This document shows, in pieces, positions 32,721-44,779 of a stretch of 64,000 bases of DNA. The notes below the pieces were generated by a model, which was not told the origin of the DNA, searched no databases, and worked only from the letters and a program-made list of their open reading frames with translations. Location: contig CAXKVR010000041.1 of assembly GCA_964058845.1 (NCBI GenBank), positions 33,389 through 97,388 on the forward strand, given 5' to 3'. A program made the position numbers and the translations under genes. The DNA is from Carex sylvatica (taxonomy: Eukaryota > Streptophyta > Magnoliopsida > Poales > Cyperaceae). Position 1 is the stretch's first letter; each line of letters starts with the position of its first letter.

Positions 32721-32811
32721 TAAATATTCTCTTTTAGTAGAATTTTTGTAACATTCATTCTAGCAATCCACATAGATAGTAGAGCCTAGGTTATGTTAGA
32801 CTAGACTCTTA

Positions 32812-35385
32812 GTAAGTGTATCTTAAGGATTATTATTCATGGTATCATGTTCTATTAATATAACTATTGCTTTTCAATTATTATTGTTTCTACCATATAA
32901 TATTTCAAGAGGAGGTTTCAAATTCCTCATACCTTTCATGCATCATGTTGGCTCCTATCCTATATCTTCGTTTTAAAAGTATAAATTGTTGATTTGAACT
33001 CCTCAACAAGATATCCACATTAAAAATATTCTTAAAAGAAAATTTTATATTTTTTGTAATTTGTTTACTATTATTGAGATGGGTACAAAATCAGTGTTTT
33101 TGGATGGTTCAAATCAGTGATTTTGTACTTATCTTAAAAAATATTAAAAAGAACATAAAAAAAATATAAAATTGGTATTCAAGCATATTTTAATATGAAA
33201 GGCATAAGTCATTTGAACCCTCATATTTAAATCAAATTTAGTATGATTCTAGTGATAATTTTTTAAGGAAATTGAGATTTTTTTTTCTTAAATTCTGAAT
33301 TTCTATTGATATGAGACTATATTATTACTCTTGTTTCTGGCTTACATCTAAAAGATATCCTACATACAAAAGACACCTTATTTGTTATACAGACGTACAT
33401 GCACTTTTTAGACGCCCTACATTCACTATATAACATTTACAGCTCGCAGCACATTTCTCCACTTTTTCTAGTAAGAACTCAACTTCTCATGAGCAGCATA
33501 AATTACTATTAACATGATTTCCCACCTACTTGTCTATTACAATTGACAATCAACGTATAATTCAGTTTATATTTTCAACAATTACAACATTAACGAAATT
33601 TGGAGGCGCGACCTCCAACTTTCATTAAAAAAAAATTCTTAACAATTATACTATTGAACAAAAAGAAATTCTCACATCGAAGAGTACTAAGAGACATTAC
33701 TCGCTCTTCAAAGAAGGTACATACCATCGGCAATGTTTCCTGAAAAAAACAAGCCATGAACCTTGAAAATGTTCAACTGAATTTGTAACCTACCCATGAG
33801 CACCAAAGAGAATATGTTCTATATTTAAACATTTGATGGATTAATAAAACAAATAGCTGCCGACATGTTTTGCAACCAAAGATCAGATCATTTGATTATA
33901 TTTCAAATTAGCTTAACTGCATGAGCACCATATTGAAATTTCATTAAAGTTTTGCATTTATATTGCCATTTAATGGTTCATTCGTAAAACTAGTAAGCCA
34001 CTTTTGGAACAATATCTTTTTTTTTCCAGCTTCATCATGATTCGAGGACTAAGTTTCCTCTGAGGAATTCTCTAAAGCTCTTGGTCTACTATTGCGGTCC
34101 ACGTACGGGGTTGGCGGTCTTTAATGTGAGAATCCGTGGAACCTCTAGGTCTACTATCGTGGTTCATGAAGAAATTATAGTGGAACTTGGAGAGAGAATT
34201 CGCAGCTCACAAAATCTCAAGCGTGGCTCTCTTCTCTCACTCGGTTCACAAGCACGGAGCAAATCCTCAGCCCACAATGGAACAACATCTTAGTATTGGA
34301 ACCACCAATCGCACTGTTGGCGACGAAGATTGGCTCTGATACCAAATGTTAGGAGTTATAGAAACACATAGCACACAACAACAAAGGAGGTTTTAAGAAA
34401 TATTCTATTATTCTGTCTCACAAGAAAAAAGTAAGTTACAAAATGTTTAGATAGGCCACACAAATTACAAAGAGATCCTAACAATTAGAAGACCTATATT
34501 AACATAATATGTGACTAAATATATTGCTTTCAAATATTTTTTTAATTATTTATGATATATATAATATGTTTGTATTCTAACGTCAATACACATAATTGTT
34601 TTTTCATAGGTCTGACAAACCATTGCAATGAGCAACAATGATAAGGAAGCCAAGCTAAAGGCCAGTATTGCAGATTTCGTCGGAAGAATCGCCTTCAATT
34701 AGCAAAGGAGAAAGTTTCTGAATCCTTGGAGTTGGCAAGAATCGTCGACCAAATTATAATAGAGGTGGTACAGAGAAAAGATAGTTTTAATGGCATACAA
34801 AATTGGGATAGGGAGGTAATTGGTTACTTTGGAAAGATAGAAAGGCAAATTGGTTCCTGGATTGATGAGGATGACGAAGTGACTGAAGTGACTGAAGTGA
34901 GTGAAAGAAATGTAAGGATCGAGCTACCAGATATTCTTAATAAGCTATCACAGATGCCTTGTGAGAAAGCATCTGATTTACCTCAAAAACCCCAAAAAGG
35001 TCAAGTCGCAAAAGCATCAAATAGAAGTGATGAAGAGAATGAATTGTCGCTGGATTTAAAAGTTCTGGAGGAGTTGGATGTCCAGTCCAGGCTTTGCCTG
35101 TATAGCCTTGGCATTTTTCCAGAAAGCACAAAACTGAAAAGAAGATTTGTTATTTACTGGTGGATTGGTCTGGGGCTGTTACCTGGGAATAGTTGGGAAA
35201 AAGCTGAGCATCATGGTGACAATATTTTTGCTGATCTGATTAACAAGGGTTTCCTCAAATCTGTACATATCAGAAAGCATAATAAAGTAATCAACCTTTG
35301 TACCATCAATCTTACAATTTATAAGTGGTTGTTTTCTGCCGAAGAAAGGGCAGACTTCCTTGCGCCCTATGCTGAGTGGTTCCAG
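32812..35385 (+). repeat. Segmental duplication, block B
   Basis: Collinear with block A (22,640-29,750 minus the copia element). It keeps the unoccupied copia target (GTATGATTCTAGTGAT at 33,241-33,256) and the short-LTR element, and ends abruptly inside the NLR-like gene after a Trp-Phe-Gln codon stretch. Similarity in the coding part is high, roughly nine bases in ten by eye. Confidence 0.8.
34040..34483 (-). mobile_element. Short-LTR (TRIM-like) remnant, block B
   Basis: The 137-bp LTR at 34,347-34,483 has the same ends (TGTTAGGAG, ATCCTAACA) and the adjoining minus-strand primer site (GGCTCTGATACCA at 34,332-34,344). It is the sister of 28,400-28,848, so it was inserted before the segmental duplication. 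Confidence 0.65.
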
Positions 35386-35400
35386 CGGAGGACCGTGTAA
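34628..35400 (+). pseudogene. Truncated NLR-like gene copy
   Basis: The ATG at 34,628 aligns with the start of the intact copy. A net 7-base deletion after the GTCGGA near 34,680 shifts the frame, giving a stop after about 24 codons. The original frame then stays open from about 34,700 to 35,397 and encodes the helical N-domain and the winged-helix region (CLYSLGIFPES, YWWIGLGLLP). Homology to the intact copy ends at about 35,385, before the leucine-rich repeats. The last codons before the stop at 35,398 come from unrelated sequence. No in-frame ATG precedes the long open part. Confidence 0.8.
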
Positions 35401-38400
35401 GCCCCTGTCTATCTCTATTTTTTTTTTTAATTTAATTTTGATTTGTGTTTGTTTAATTTAGCGCATTCGATCGGTAAAAGCCACTGGGTTGTTGGAGGTT
35501 AATTTTAACGGAATTTCTCTGCTTCTTCTTCTTCTTCTTCTTCTTTTTTTACTCAAAATGGTTCTTTTAAAAATTATGTCAGTTGCTGTGAAATGAAGGA
35601 AAAAAAATTGTATTTTCTATGTAAAACTTTGACCTTACGGATATGGTTCTAACATGCATGTACTACTGGCCACCTTTTAATTCTCATTAATCACGGTGTA
35701 TAACAATATTAACATCTACTAATAGTGAAATTAAAATGGTCGTTAGATTCCTTTTGATTCCTTGCAAATTTATAGAGATTTTAATTGCTATTTGTTTGTA
35801 CTGTTTCCTTTGATCACTTGGTTGACATGGAAATTGATCATGCAGATTTAAAACATAGAAAAAAATTTAAGTATATTGTTAGAAGATGGGTATAGAAGTA
35901 GGAATGCCTCAAATAAATGTAGTAGCAGCCAAACTGAACATAAATTTTATGTTCATAAGCAGATTTTTTTATTTATTTGAGCGCTTGGTTTATTGTGAAT
36001 TTGTGATCACCATCTAGATTCAGATGGAAGTTGTTATCAGCATAAAAAAAATTCCTTTGTTTTGTTAGAAAAGAAAATATTGATTTCTTATTTCTCTTAT
36101 ATAGGGAAAAGGAATAATTATTTTTATTTTCTCTTCTAGGGAATGCTAATTTTCCAGATTGTTTGCAATTGGGATTGACACATTTTTTTTTTTTTTTGAA
36201 GTAAAATAAGCACCCTTATATATGACATTCTGTATATGTTTTGTAGGGTTCAAGAACCTTTGCCTCTGAGGTTAAGTCAAGTGGAGCTGAACCTAAGCCT
36301 AAGGTATTGCAAATTAAGAATCACTCAACCATATTGATTGTATTTATATAATTACATTTTAGTTATTTTACACAGAACACACTTTATTTTACCTTATTCT
36401 TTTTTCTATAATTTTGTTATATGTGTGTCTCAACCTCACTTAACTTGTCTGGTTCAACAAGTACTGGCTAGTTTGGGGATATGTAGATGAATAAGGGGCA
36501 AATATTTCCTCTTCTTTGTTTTTGTATGCTTCAATTTTCTTAAGAAAGGAATCTCATTTTTGGGTCTGTACCAGTAAACAGGTCCAGTTCATTTGCGGCC
36601 GGTCGGATCGAAGGCTCTAATAAGAACTCTTTACTCGATTCTCTTGATACAGGTAATTTTGAGAATATTCTAATTTGATTTCTTTTTAGGGGTAAATTTG
36701 AGAATGATGTTAATATGATATTAATTGGGTTTTGATGAAAATTACTTTGATTTCTTTTCCAAATTAATCAAAAATCAGAAAATAATATTTTAAATTAAAA
36801 CAATTTTATGAAAGCGACTTATTACATGTGTGTTTTGTTATAATATATGTGATATGCATGCTTTGATATTTTTAAAACTTGATGTGATTTGTATAATTTT
36901 CCACATTTAAAGCAAAAACAAGCTTGCTGCCATAGTTGGACAAATTTCTGCAATATGTTTGAAGTCTTTTGTAATTTCCTTTATTCCAGATATAGTGGTA
37001 CCAATATCATACATACATGCTTTGTTGAAAAGTTCATATCTGTTATGTTAAGGGATTGTTACAGTAAAGTTAACATACAAGAAAACATGTGTCATAAGAC
37101 CCTTTACTCGATTCTCTTGGTGATTTTTACCATGTAAGAACTGGGATATATGCTTCATTAAGAATCACAATTTGCTGCAACATATGACTTATTTGATAGG
37201 TAAGAAACTATCTCTTATTTTTAGGAAAGAAACTATCTCTTACGACTTCGCTGCTCTGCGTTACGACTCCGCTGCCTCAGCTGTACTCTATCTGGTACTT
37301 CTTCTTTTTTCCTTTTCCTTATTCATCTCCTCTTATCCTAATATCAATCCCTGTTTTTAATAGAAAATGTAATAATAATAGCATAATTAAGTTGCAAAAA
37401 AAAATATGAACTATATGATTTGAATGTATCTTTAAACATTCTTTTAAAATAAATTATGTATTTTTTTGCATTGTAATCAATTAAGTGTTGAATTAACAGG
37501 TGCAGAAGGAAAGAGGCTCAAAGAGAGGTACGGAAGAAGCAGAAGAATTGCTTGTAGTCAAGCAAGTTTTCTCTCTCTTAATGACATGCTAGTTAATTAT
37601 ATTATTAATTGTGTAGTACAATTCGTTTGTTATTAATATAGTATTGTTTTATGATCCAACTAAACCGGAATATTTAGTATGCTTTTTAGGTTTAATTATA
37701 CCCGCTCAAAATTAATTCAATAGGGATTAATTTTGAATAGTCCTCATTTTGGGAATGCTCTTTGAATGTTTTGTCTCATTTAGGATGTGAAGAAATGTTT
37801 GTGGATCTAGTATTTAAGAAAATTTTGGTATCATTTTTTCTTATTGTTCCTACGAGTACATATTGAATTACATGTTCAAAAGAATGTGTTTCTAATGCGT
37901 ACTCGGAGAACTAAGAGGAAATGCTGTCGAATTTTTCTTAAATATTAAATTCACAGACATTTCTTCACTACTGAGACATAACATTCAAAGAGTGGGATAT
38001 GATTGTACACCGATCCTTTGTAAGCCCCAGAAGACTAACAACTTTGGACCTATTATATTTAATGTCACTATTTCATTGAAATTTCAAAATAATAAGCAAG
38101 GCATAACTTTAAGTTTAGTTTTGACCTCGTGTGTATTTTATTTTATTTAGACCTAATCAAGGCAAGGCAAGACAAGACAAGCGAAGCGTCCTCTCTCTCT
38201 ATCTGGTACATATGTTTAAATTCATAGTTTATGTAGTGTAGATGCCACCTGTATGGCTGTATATAAGTCTTGTTACATGGATGATGCAACAATTGATTGT
38301 GATTTTAATTTTTTAATTGTGAATTTCTTCCATTACTTGCTTTAGAGGTTATCAATTGATGATATCTGGAGGGTCTAAAGTATAGATCTGGATTGTTTGT

Positions 38401-38569
38401 TTGTTTCAGTCAAAATTTTAGTGAGAATGCTAAAGTAATATAATTTGTTGTTCTTTTAATTGAATGAACTAAGGTGTAGTTAGAATTTGAGTCCTGTCAT
38501 CTAAATAATCAAGAATGTCATATATTAATTATTGCATTGCATTTAGGTCATGTTTATACAATATCTAAT
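35401..38569 (+). other. Non-coding stretch with exon-like islands
   Basis: No continuous gene. The best island is 36,247-36,303: 19 codons (GSRTFASEVKSSGAEPKPK) between a TTTTGTAG acceptor and an AAG|GTATTG donor, with a composition like a mitochondrial presequence region. Others are 37,227-37,290 (SYDFAALRYDSAASAV), flanked by TTTTTAG and GTACTT, and 37,501-37,528 after TTAACAG. The 18-base word CTTTACTCGATTCTCTTG occurs at about 36,629 and 37,100. These could be exons of a host gene, or fragments captured by the neighbouring CACTA element. I cannot name the gene. Confidence 0.4.
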
Positions 38570-41500
38570 AAATGTGTACGGTCCTCGTTACGTGAATAAG
38601 TGAACGAATCCCACATTTATTAAGGGTGTTGAGAGTTTTTTTGAATATGCATTTGGTATTAAAAAAAATATAATTAGTTGTGATCGCATTAGGTGTCCAT
38701 GTGCGAAGTGTGGGTATACCAGATGATTGAATAAGAAAACTATCGAAAAACATCTGATAAAATCGAGGTTTCGACCTTTTTATGAGAATTGGTTCATGCA
38801 TGGTGAGAAATATAGTCAAACAGAACAGAGCCAAGCGGTCGTTGAAGAGAGAGTCGAGGTGGAGTCACCAAATGCTATGGTGGACATGGTTCTTGATGCT
38901 GCAGGTCCGTCTTTTGAATGGATTGCTGACGAACCCCCGAATCAACAAGCTCAGGAGTTTTATAACATGATGAAAGCTGCAGATAAGCCACTATGGGATG
39001 GTTATGATAAGGAACATACTGTACTTGCATGTGTTACTGAACTCTTAAGCATTAAATCCGACTGTGGCATAACCAAGGAGGGATTCAATCACATCATATT
39101 GGCCGTGAAGAAGTGGCTTCCGAAAGAAAATATGTTGCCTCCAAATCAATATCATGCAAGAAATTGGTGAAAGGATTGGGATTAAGTCATGTAAAGATCC
39201 ATGCTTGTCCGAATGATTGCATGTTATACTACGGTGATGATAATGTTTCTAAAAAGAAGTTGATGTCTGTGGATGTGATCATTTCAAACAAGGCAACCAT
39301 TTAAACTCCACGAAACGTTTACCGTATAAAAAGTGCGGTATCTTCCAATTACTCCGAGGTTGATAAGGCTTTTTTTAACTTTCGACGACCGCAGAACAAA
39401 TGTGTTGACATAAAAAAAGAAAGCGAGAAAAGGAAGGGGTCGTGGTTGATCCTGCTGATGGTGAAGCCTGAAATAATCGCCTACACCCAGATTTTGCAGC
39501 AGACCCTAAGAATGTGTATCTTGGGTTTTTGTTCAGCTAGTTTATCTCCTTTCAATATAGGGGGTCGGTCTTACAGTAATTGGCCAGTATTTCTAGTCAT
39601 TTATAACCTTCCTCCAGCTCTGGTGATGCCCAAGAATAACATATTTCTGTCCTTGTTGATATCAAGGCCCAATAGTCCTACTAAAAGCATAGACATTTAC
39701 CTGCAGTCTCTTGTGGATGAGCTAAATAAATTATGGAAGGATGAAGTGTTATCCTATGTTAAATTCAAAAAACAAAATTTCACTATGAAGGCTGCCCTAA
39801 TAGGGACTATTAGTGATTATCTGGCACTAAGTATGCTCTCAGGATAGTCGACGAAGGGAAAAGCTAGGTTGTTATGTATGCATGGAAGCCACAAAGGCTT
39901 TCCAACTTAAGGAGGGAGGAAATGTCTCATTTTTTTCTGATCATAGCAGGATGCTGCCACATGATCATAAATTTTGATTTTGAAAAGATGCATTTAAGAA
40001 GGACACAATCGAGACTGACGATCCACCTCGACGCTTGATTAGATAAGAATTGGTCGACCGGATCATGTTATTTGAGCAAGTCACATTTGGCACCAAAAAT
40101 AAGAAGAACATTCATGGTTTTGGTGAGACACACAATTGAAATAAGAGAAACATATTTTGAGAGTTGTCATATTGGAAAGATCATCTGGTACGACACCACA
40201 TAGATGTTATGCATCTCGAAATATTTAAAAATATATATATATTCTTTACGTTACTCGATGTTAAAGGAAAGACAAAGAACAATGTAAGAGCTCTTCTTGA
40301 TATGGAACAACTATGTCATCATCCGCACTTGCAGCTGATGACCAATGATAAGGGCAACATAGTAAATCCACACGCAACCTACTGCTTGGACAGAAAATAG
40401 AGACGTGGAATTTGCGAATGGGTTAAGAATTTGCAGTTTTTCGATGGGCATGCCTCTAATCTGTTGAATATCATGGATGTGGATGATGATTCATTCAGTG
40501 GGATCAAAAATCATGACTGTCATATTTTTATGGAGCGGTTGTTACCGATTGCATTTAGAGATTTCCTTCTTAACCCAATTTGGAAGACATTAACAGAGGT
40601 TAGTAAATTTTTTAGAGATCTATGTGCTAGGGAATTTGATCCGGTTCATATTGAGAAGCTCGAGAGGAATATTATCGTTATAATGTGCAAGCTGAAAAAA
40701 ACATTTTTGCCAGGATTCTTTGACTCAATGGAACATCTAATTGTTCACATCGCGTACAAAGCACGAGTTTGTGGTTCCGTTTCATTTCGTTAGATGTATA
40801 CTTTTAAAAGGTTGACATTCTATTCTTCGTAGTCTATTCATTTTGATGTTATATATCATTTCAAATGTATTTCACTTTTCGTTTCACGTGTTGGATGATA
40901 TTGTAGATGCATAGGGCGTCTCAAAAGAAAGGTGACTAATAAGGCACGTGTCTAGGGTTCAATTTTGGAGGCATATATCGTTGAAGAGATGACTAACTTT
41001 ATGTCTTTATATTTTGAAGATGAGGTAGCTACACAGTTGAATCGCTTAGAGCGATATGACAATGGTGGCTTTGTTGAGAATGATACATGACTTCCTATTG
41101 TGAGCTACCCTAGACGTACAACGGGTTCAATTCCCGTTAAAGATCTTACGGAGTAAGAGTTAAATGCAGCAGACTATTACATCATGACTAATTGTCGCGC
41201 CAAATTCGACCCTTTCATTGAGTGAGCATCTTTACATATTCTAATTTAATGGTTCATTTGCATTGTTCATTTTATGACTAAATTCGGCATATTGCAGGTA
41301 ATTCGACACTAAAATTAGAGAAAAAAGGTCAACAATAAGCACATCAAGTCTCGATAGAATTCGTTCGAAAGAGTTTGGTATTTGGATGCGTAAATTGGCA
41401 CTTAATGATAAAATTACAGATGCAAGGATTGCTGAAATCATGCATGGGCCAGTCACACGACGAGTTCAAGTTACAACATGTACGATGTGAATGGTTTCTG

Positions 41501-42090
41501 ATTTCACACTGAGTCATAGGGGATATACAGGAAAATAACAAATTATAGTGTTTGTGTTAAAGGGGAGGATTGGGATGGCACATCAATGGACTATTTCGGC
41601 ATACTTGAAGAAATTATTCTGTTGGAATATAGTGGCGTGAACAATAGAGTGTTCTTGTTCAAGTGTCGTTGGTTCAATACACATAGGGGGTTGCGGGTAG
41701 ATAAGGAGCATGGATTAGTAAAGATAAATCATACAAAGTTTCTTCAAAAGGACGAGCATTTTGTATTTTCTGCCAAATGATGCAAGTGTATTACCTGCCT
41801 TATGCATCATCAAAGCGAGAGAGACAAGAATTGTGGGTTACTATCAAGACAAAAGGGAAAAAAAAATCACTTATTTTGTTTCATGAAGATGTGTCTCTGG
41901 AAACACTCCACATTTGACCGATTTCTTTCAAGAAGATGTCCCACCAACCAAATTTGTAGTGCGTGCTGCAAATGAATTAAATGACCCAAATCTCTTTGTT
42001 GATGGGGTTGTTCCTGAGATTGTAACAGAACAAGAATTACAACAATATAATCAAGAAAAGAATAGAAAAAAAGGAAACAGAAAAAAATAA
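38570..42090 (+). pseudogene. TNP2-like CACTA transposase (decayed)
   Basis: Fragments follow the order of plant En/Spm TNP2 proteins across several frames. First is the transposase-associated zinc region (CPCAKCGYTR, then ENWFMHGE, 38,690-38,810). Then come KIHACPNDCMLYYG (39,195-39,235), LVDELNKLWKDEV and AALIGTISDYLALSMLSG (39,710-39,845), HHIDVMHLEIFKN (40,195), KNHDCHIFMERLLPIAFRD (40,505) and the stretch up to LIVHIAYKARV (40,770). A DUF4216-type module (ILLEYSGVNNRVFLFKCRWF, 41,610-41,670) follows, and the acidic and basic tail ends at TAA 42,088. Frameshifts and stops are frequent. It would cut and join the element ends if intact. Confidence 0.85.
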
Positions 42091-42239
42091 TGTAAATTGG
42101 CATATTAGGTTAATATCTTTCGTATTACTTGTTCTTTATCATCTTTCAATTGGCTTATTAGGTTAATATCTTTCAATTTACTTGTTTTTTCAATTCGCTT
42201 GAGTGAAACTAATTGATTTTTATCATCTCAACTCTAGAT

Positions 42240-43845
42240 ATGGCGCCGAGTAGAAAGAAAAAGGGAAAGGCATGGGCGGGATCCAAAGCAGAGACTAGTT
42301 AGAGAAATGTTCACGGTAGGAATGCATATATTGCGTCACCGCCAGATCCTGCTAATCGACCAGTGCTTAGGATATCGGGACACATGTAATATTTATTTTT
42401 TCTGTATGTTGTAATAATTATGCATTAATTGTAGTGATTGTAATAATTATTTCTATTTTCAAGACTTTTGACGCAGAGCACCCGGAGCATACGAGTTATT
42501 TCACAGGAAGTACGTACTAGTTATCCTGGCCTGCACTCTAGATACACAGATTTCCCTGAGGATAATAAGTTGGTTATCAAGGCAGAATTTTTGGTGAGAA
42601 ACAAAACCTCTAATAATTACTTTTTTTTTTAAGCTAACCAACGATATTAATTTTTAACTATACATTGCAGAAGCACTACCAGTTTGCCGAGGAGGTAGCT
42701 GAGAGGGATGCATGGGATACTTTCTGGACGATAGCTAGGTTGTCATATGGAGATTCGATTCTCTCGTGGAAGGCGAATGGGGCTGCTCCTCCCCCATACG
42801 ACTCGATCACATCCCATAACTGGCCTGGACTCGTTGATCATTGGTGCAGCGACGCATTTGCCAATCGAAGCCAGCGAAATGCTACGAATAGGGCCTCAAC
42901 TGAAAGTTCAAGGGCCACAACGGGCTCTGTGAACATGCTTGTTCACAAACAATGCTTTGTAAGTTATTTTTTATTAAATTAATCAATTTTCATTTCAATT
43001 GAATCTAATCAAACTAACATTAATAATATTTTTTAATTGAAATTGTCTTTCAAATTCTTAATAGGAGCAAGAACATCGGCGCGAACCCAGATGGTTCGAT
43101 GAGCTGTTCAAGCCGACCCATACGAGCAAGATGACGGGGTAATTTATTTTCGCCAAGGCTAAAAGGCCACAGGTAATAATACATTTGAATCATTTTATAA
43201 AATATCACAGTTCTCTGTTGTACATAACATTATTGTTATATTTTAAAAAATTTGCAAGAAAATTATGAGAGAACTACGGTTCAGATAATACTTTTGAATG
43301 CTCACGGCGATAACTATGGTCTTACTGCTCTAGGTAAAATAAATATTTCTTGAAATTTTTAATTTATTTTTAATTTTGTAAGATAATACTAATTGTGATA
43401 TTTTTATTATTCTAGGAAAAATGAGAGGCATGTTTCGCTCTGGTGGGTCTAGCAGTACTCAGTCGCATTCTTCACAGTCATATTCTTTTATGTCGGTGGC
43501 TTTGTGCTTCACAGAAGCGGATATTGATCTGATATCTTCTTCGAAATTATCAACTATTATGCCCCAGCTGTTAGAGAATAACACATTAGGAGTCAGAGCT
43601 ACTCAGGTACGAAATTTGATTTTTTAGTATGTTTTAATTGTGAACCCTAAACCCTAAATTCCTAAATCTTAATTATCTAAACAACTGACACGTTTACTTT
43701 CTTAATTACAACCTCACAGGGAGGTTTGAGCTCGCACCAAGCCTCGATGCATGCTCCTCACAATAACGAGGATCATGACGATGATGATGACGGCAATGAT
43801 GATGAGGGGCATTGGTCGGATGTCGGCGGAGATGATACTGCTTAG
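42240..43845 (+). pseudogene. TnpA-like (plant transposase, Ptta/En/Spm family) gene
   Basis: The frame starts at ATG 42,240 (MAPSRKKKGKAW) and has an early TAG at 42,300. Likely exons bounded by AG and GT are 42,462-42,594, 42,671-42,960 (ERDAWDTFWTIARL, then FANRSQRNATNRAS), 43,065-43,171, a small one near 43,258, 43,416-43,604 and 43,720-43,845. The last ends in an Asp/Asn-rich tail and TAG at 43,843. Such accessory proteins bind the subterminal repeats of CACTA elements. The early stop and decay of its partner suggest it is inactive. Confidence 0.7.
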
Positions 43846-44119
43846 GAGCTTTTAGATATTTATATCTTGTTAGATGGTACTGTTTATGTTATTGTTTACT
43901 GTTTATGGTACTGTTTAGATGGTACTCGACATTTACTGCTTATGTTACGTGACATTTCAATGTTTATCTTTGATGAGATGATATACAGTTTCTCAATGTT
44001 TATGTTTATATTTGTTTGTATGCTTATGTTGTATGCGATATTTATGTTTATGTTGTATGCTGGTACGTGTGGTACCAATTATTAAATGGTGCAAATATCA
44101 ATAACAGAAAAACCCATAA

Positions 44120-44432
44120 ACCTGACAGAACAGTATCAGCGACCGGTTATTTTGGTCTCTGATAAATAGAGCATCAGCGACCGTTTACTTTGATCGCTGA
44201 TGCATTTTTATGACGTCAGCAAAAATCAATAGCGACCAAAAAAATTGGATCACTTATAAGTTATTATCGACCGGGTGATGTCATTCAGCGACCGATGACA
44301 TCATCGGGAGAGTATCATCGACAATGCCTTCAGCGACCAGAATTTCAGCGAACGGAGTCCATCATCAGCGACCAGTGCCATGACTTTCTACGACCGAAAC
44401 CCCGGTTGCAGAAAGTCCATTATGCTATAGTG
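44120..44432 (+). mobile_element. CACTA right end with subterminal repeats
   Basis: At least eight copies of CAGCGACC and close variants in both orientations lie between 44,135 and 44,400. The stretch ends GTCCATTATGCTATAGTG at 44,432, the inverse of a CACTATAGCATAATGGAC terminus. It closes the element that contains the two transposase pseudogenes. I did not find a matching left end. Confidence 0.7.
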
Positions 44433-44779
44433 ATTCCCTTAGGATTTGATGCTAAAATTGATATTAACTAAAATTAAACAATAAACAAACTCTACATACT
44501 CATTAAATATCTATATATATATAATAATAAAGTGCTGATAATTACATAACATGTCGAACAATTAACCTTCTTTTTCGGGCCGATTAAATTTATCGCAACT
44601 CAAAAACTGAACATTCATCGTGGCACTTATTACCACAAGACGCACATGCAAGTTTAATAAATACTAGTCTTTCTTTGGACCAATGAATATTTACACTCAT
44701 TACATGCACACAATAAAATAAATTATATTTTAAAATAAATTAATTTTAAAAGGGGAGCTCACTTTATTGATGTGCGACA
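44433..44779. other. Intergenic
   Basis: AT-rich. Nothing recognised. Confidence 0.3.

Noticed and set aside
43636..43662. Telomere-like AACCCTAAACCCTAAAT
   Set aside because: Only two units inside a TnpA intron-like region. This is a common telo-box-sized match and not evidence of an interstitial telomere.
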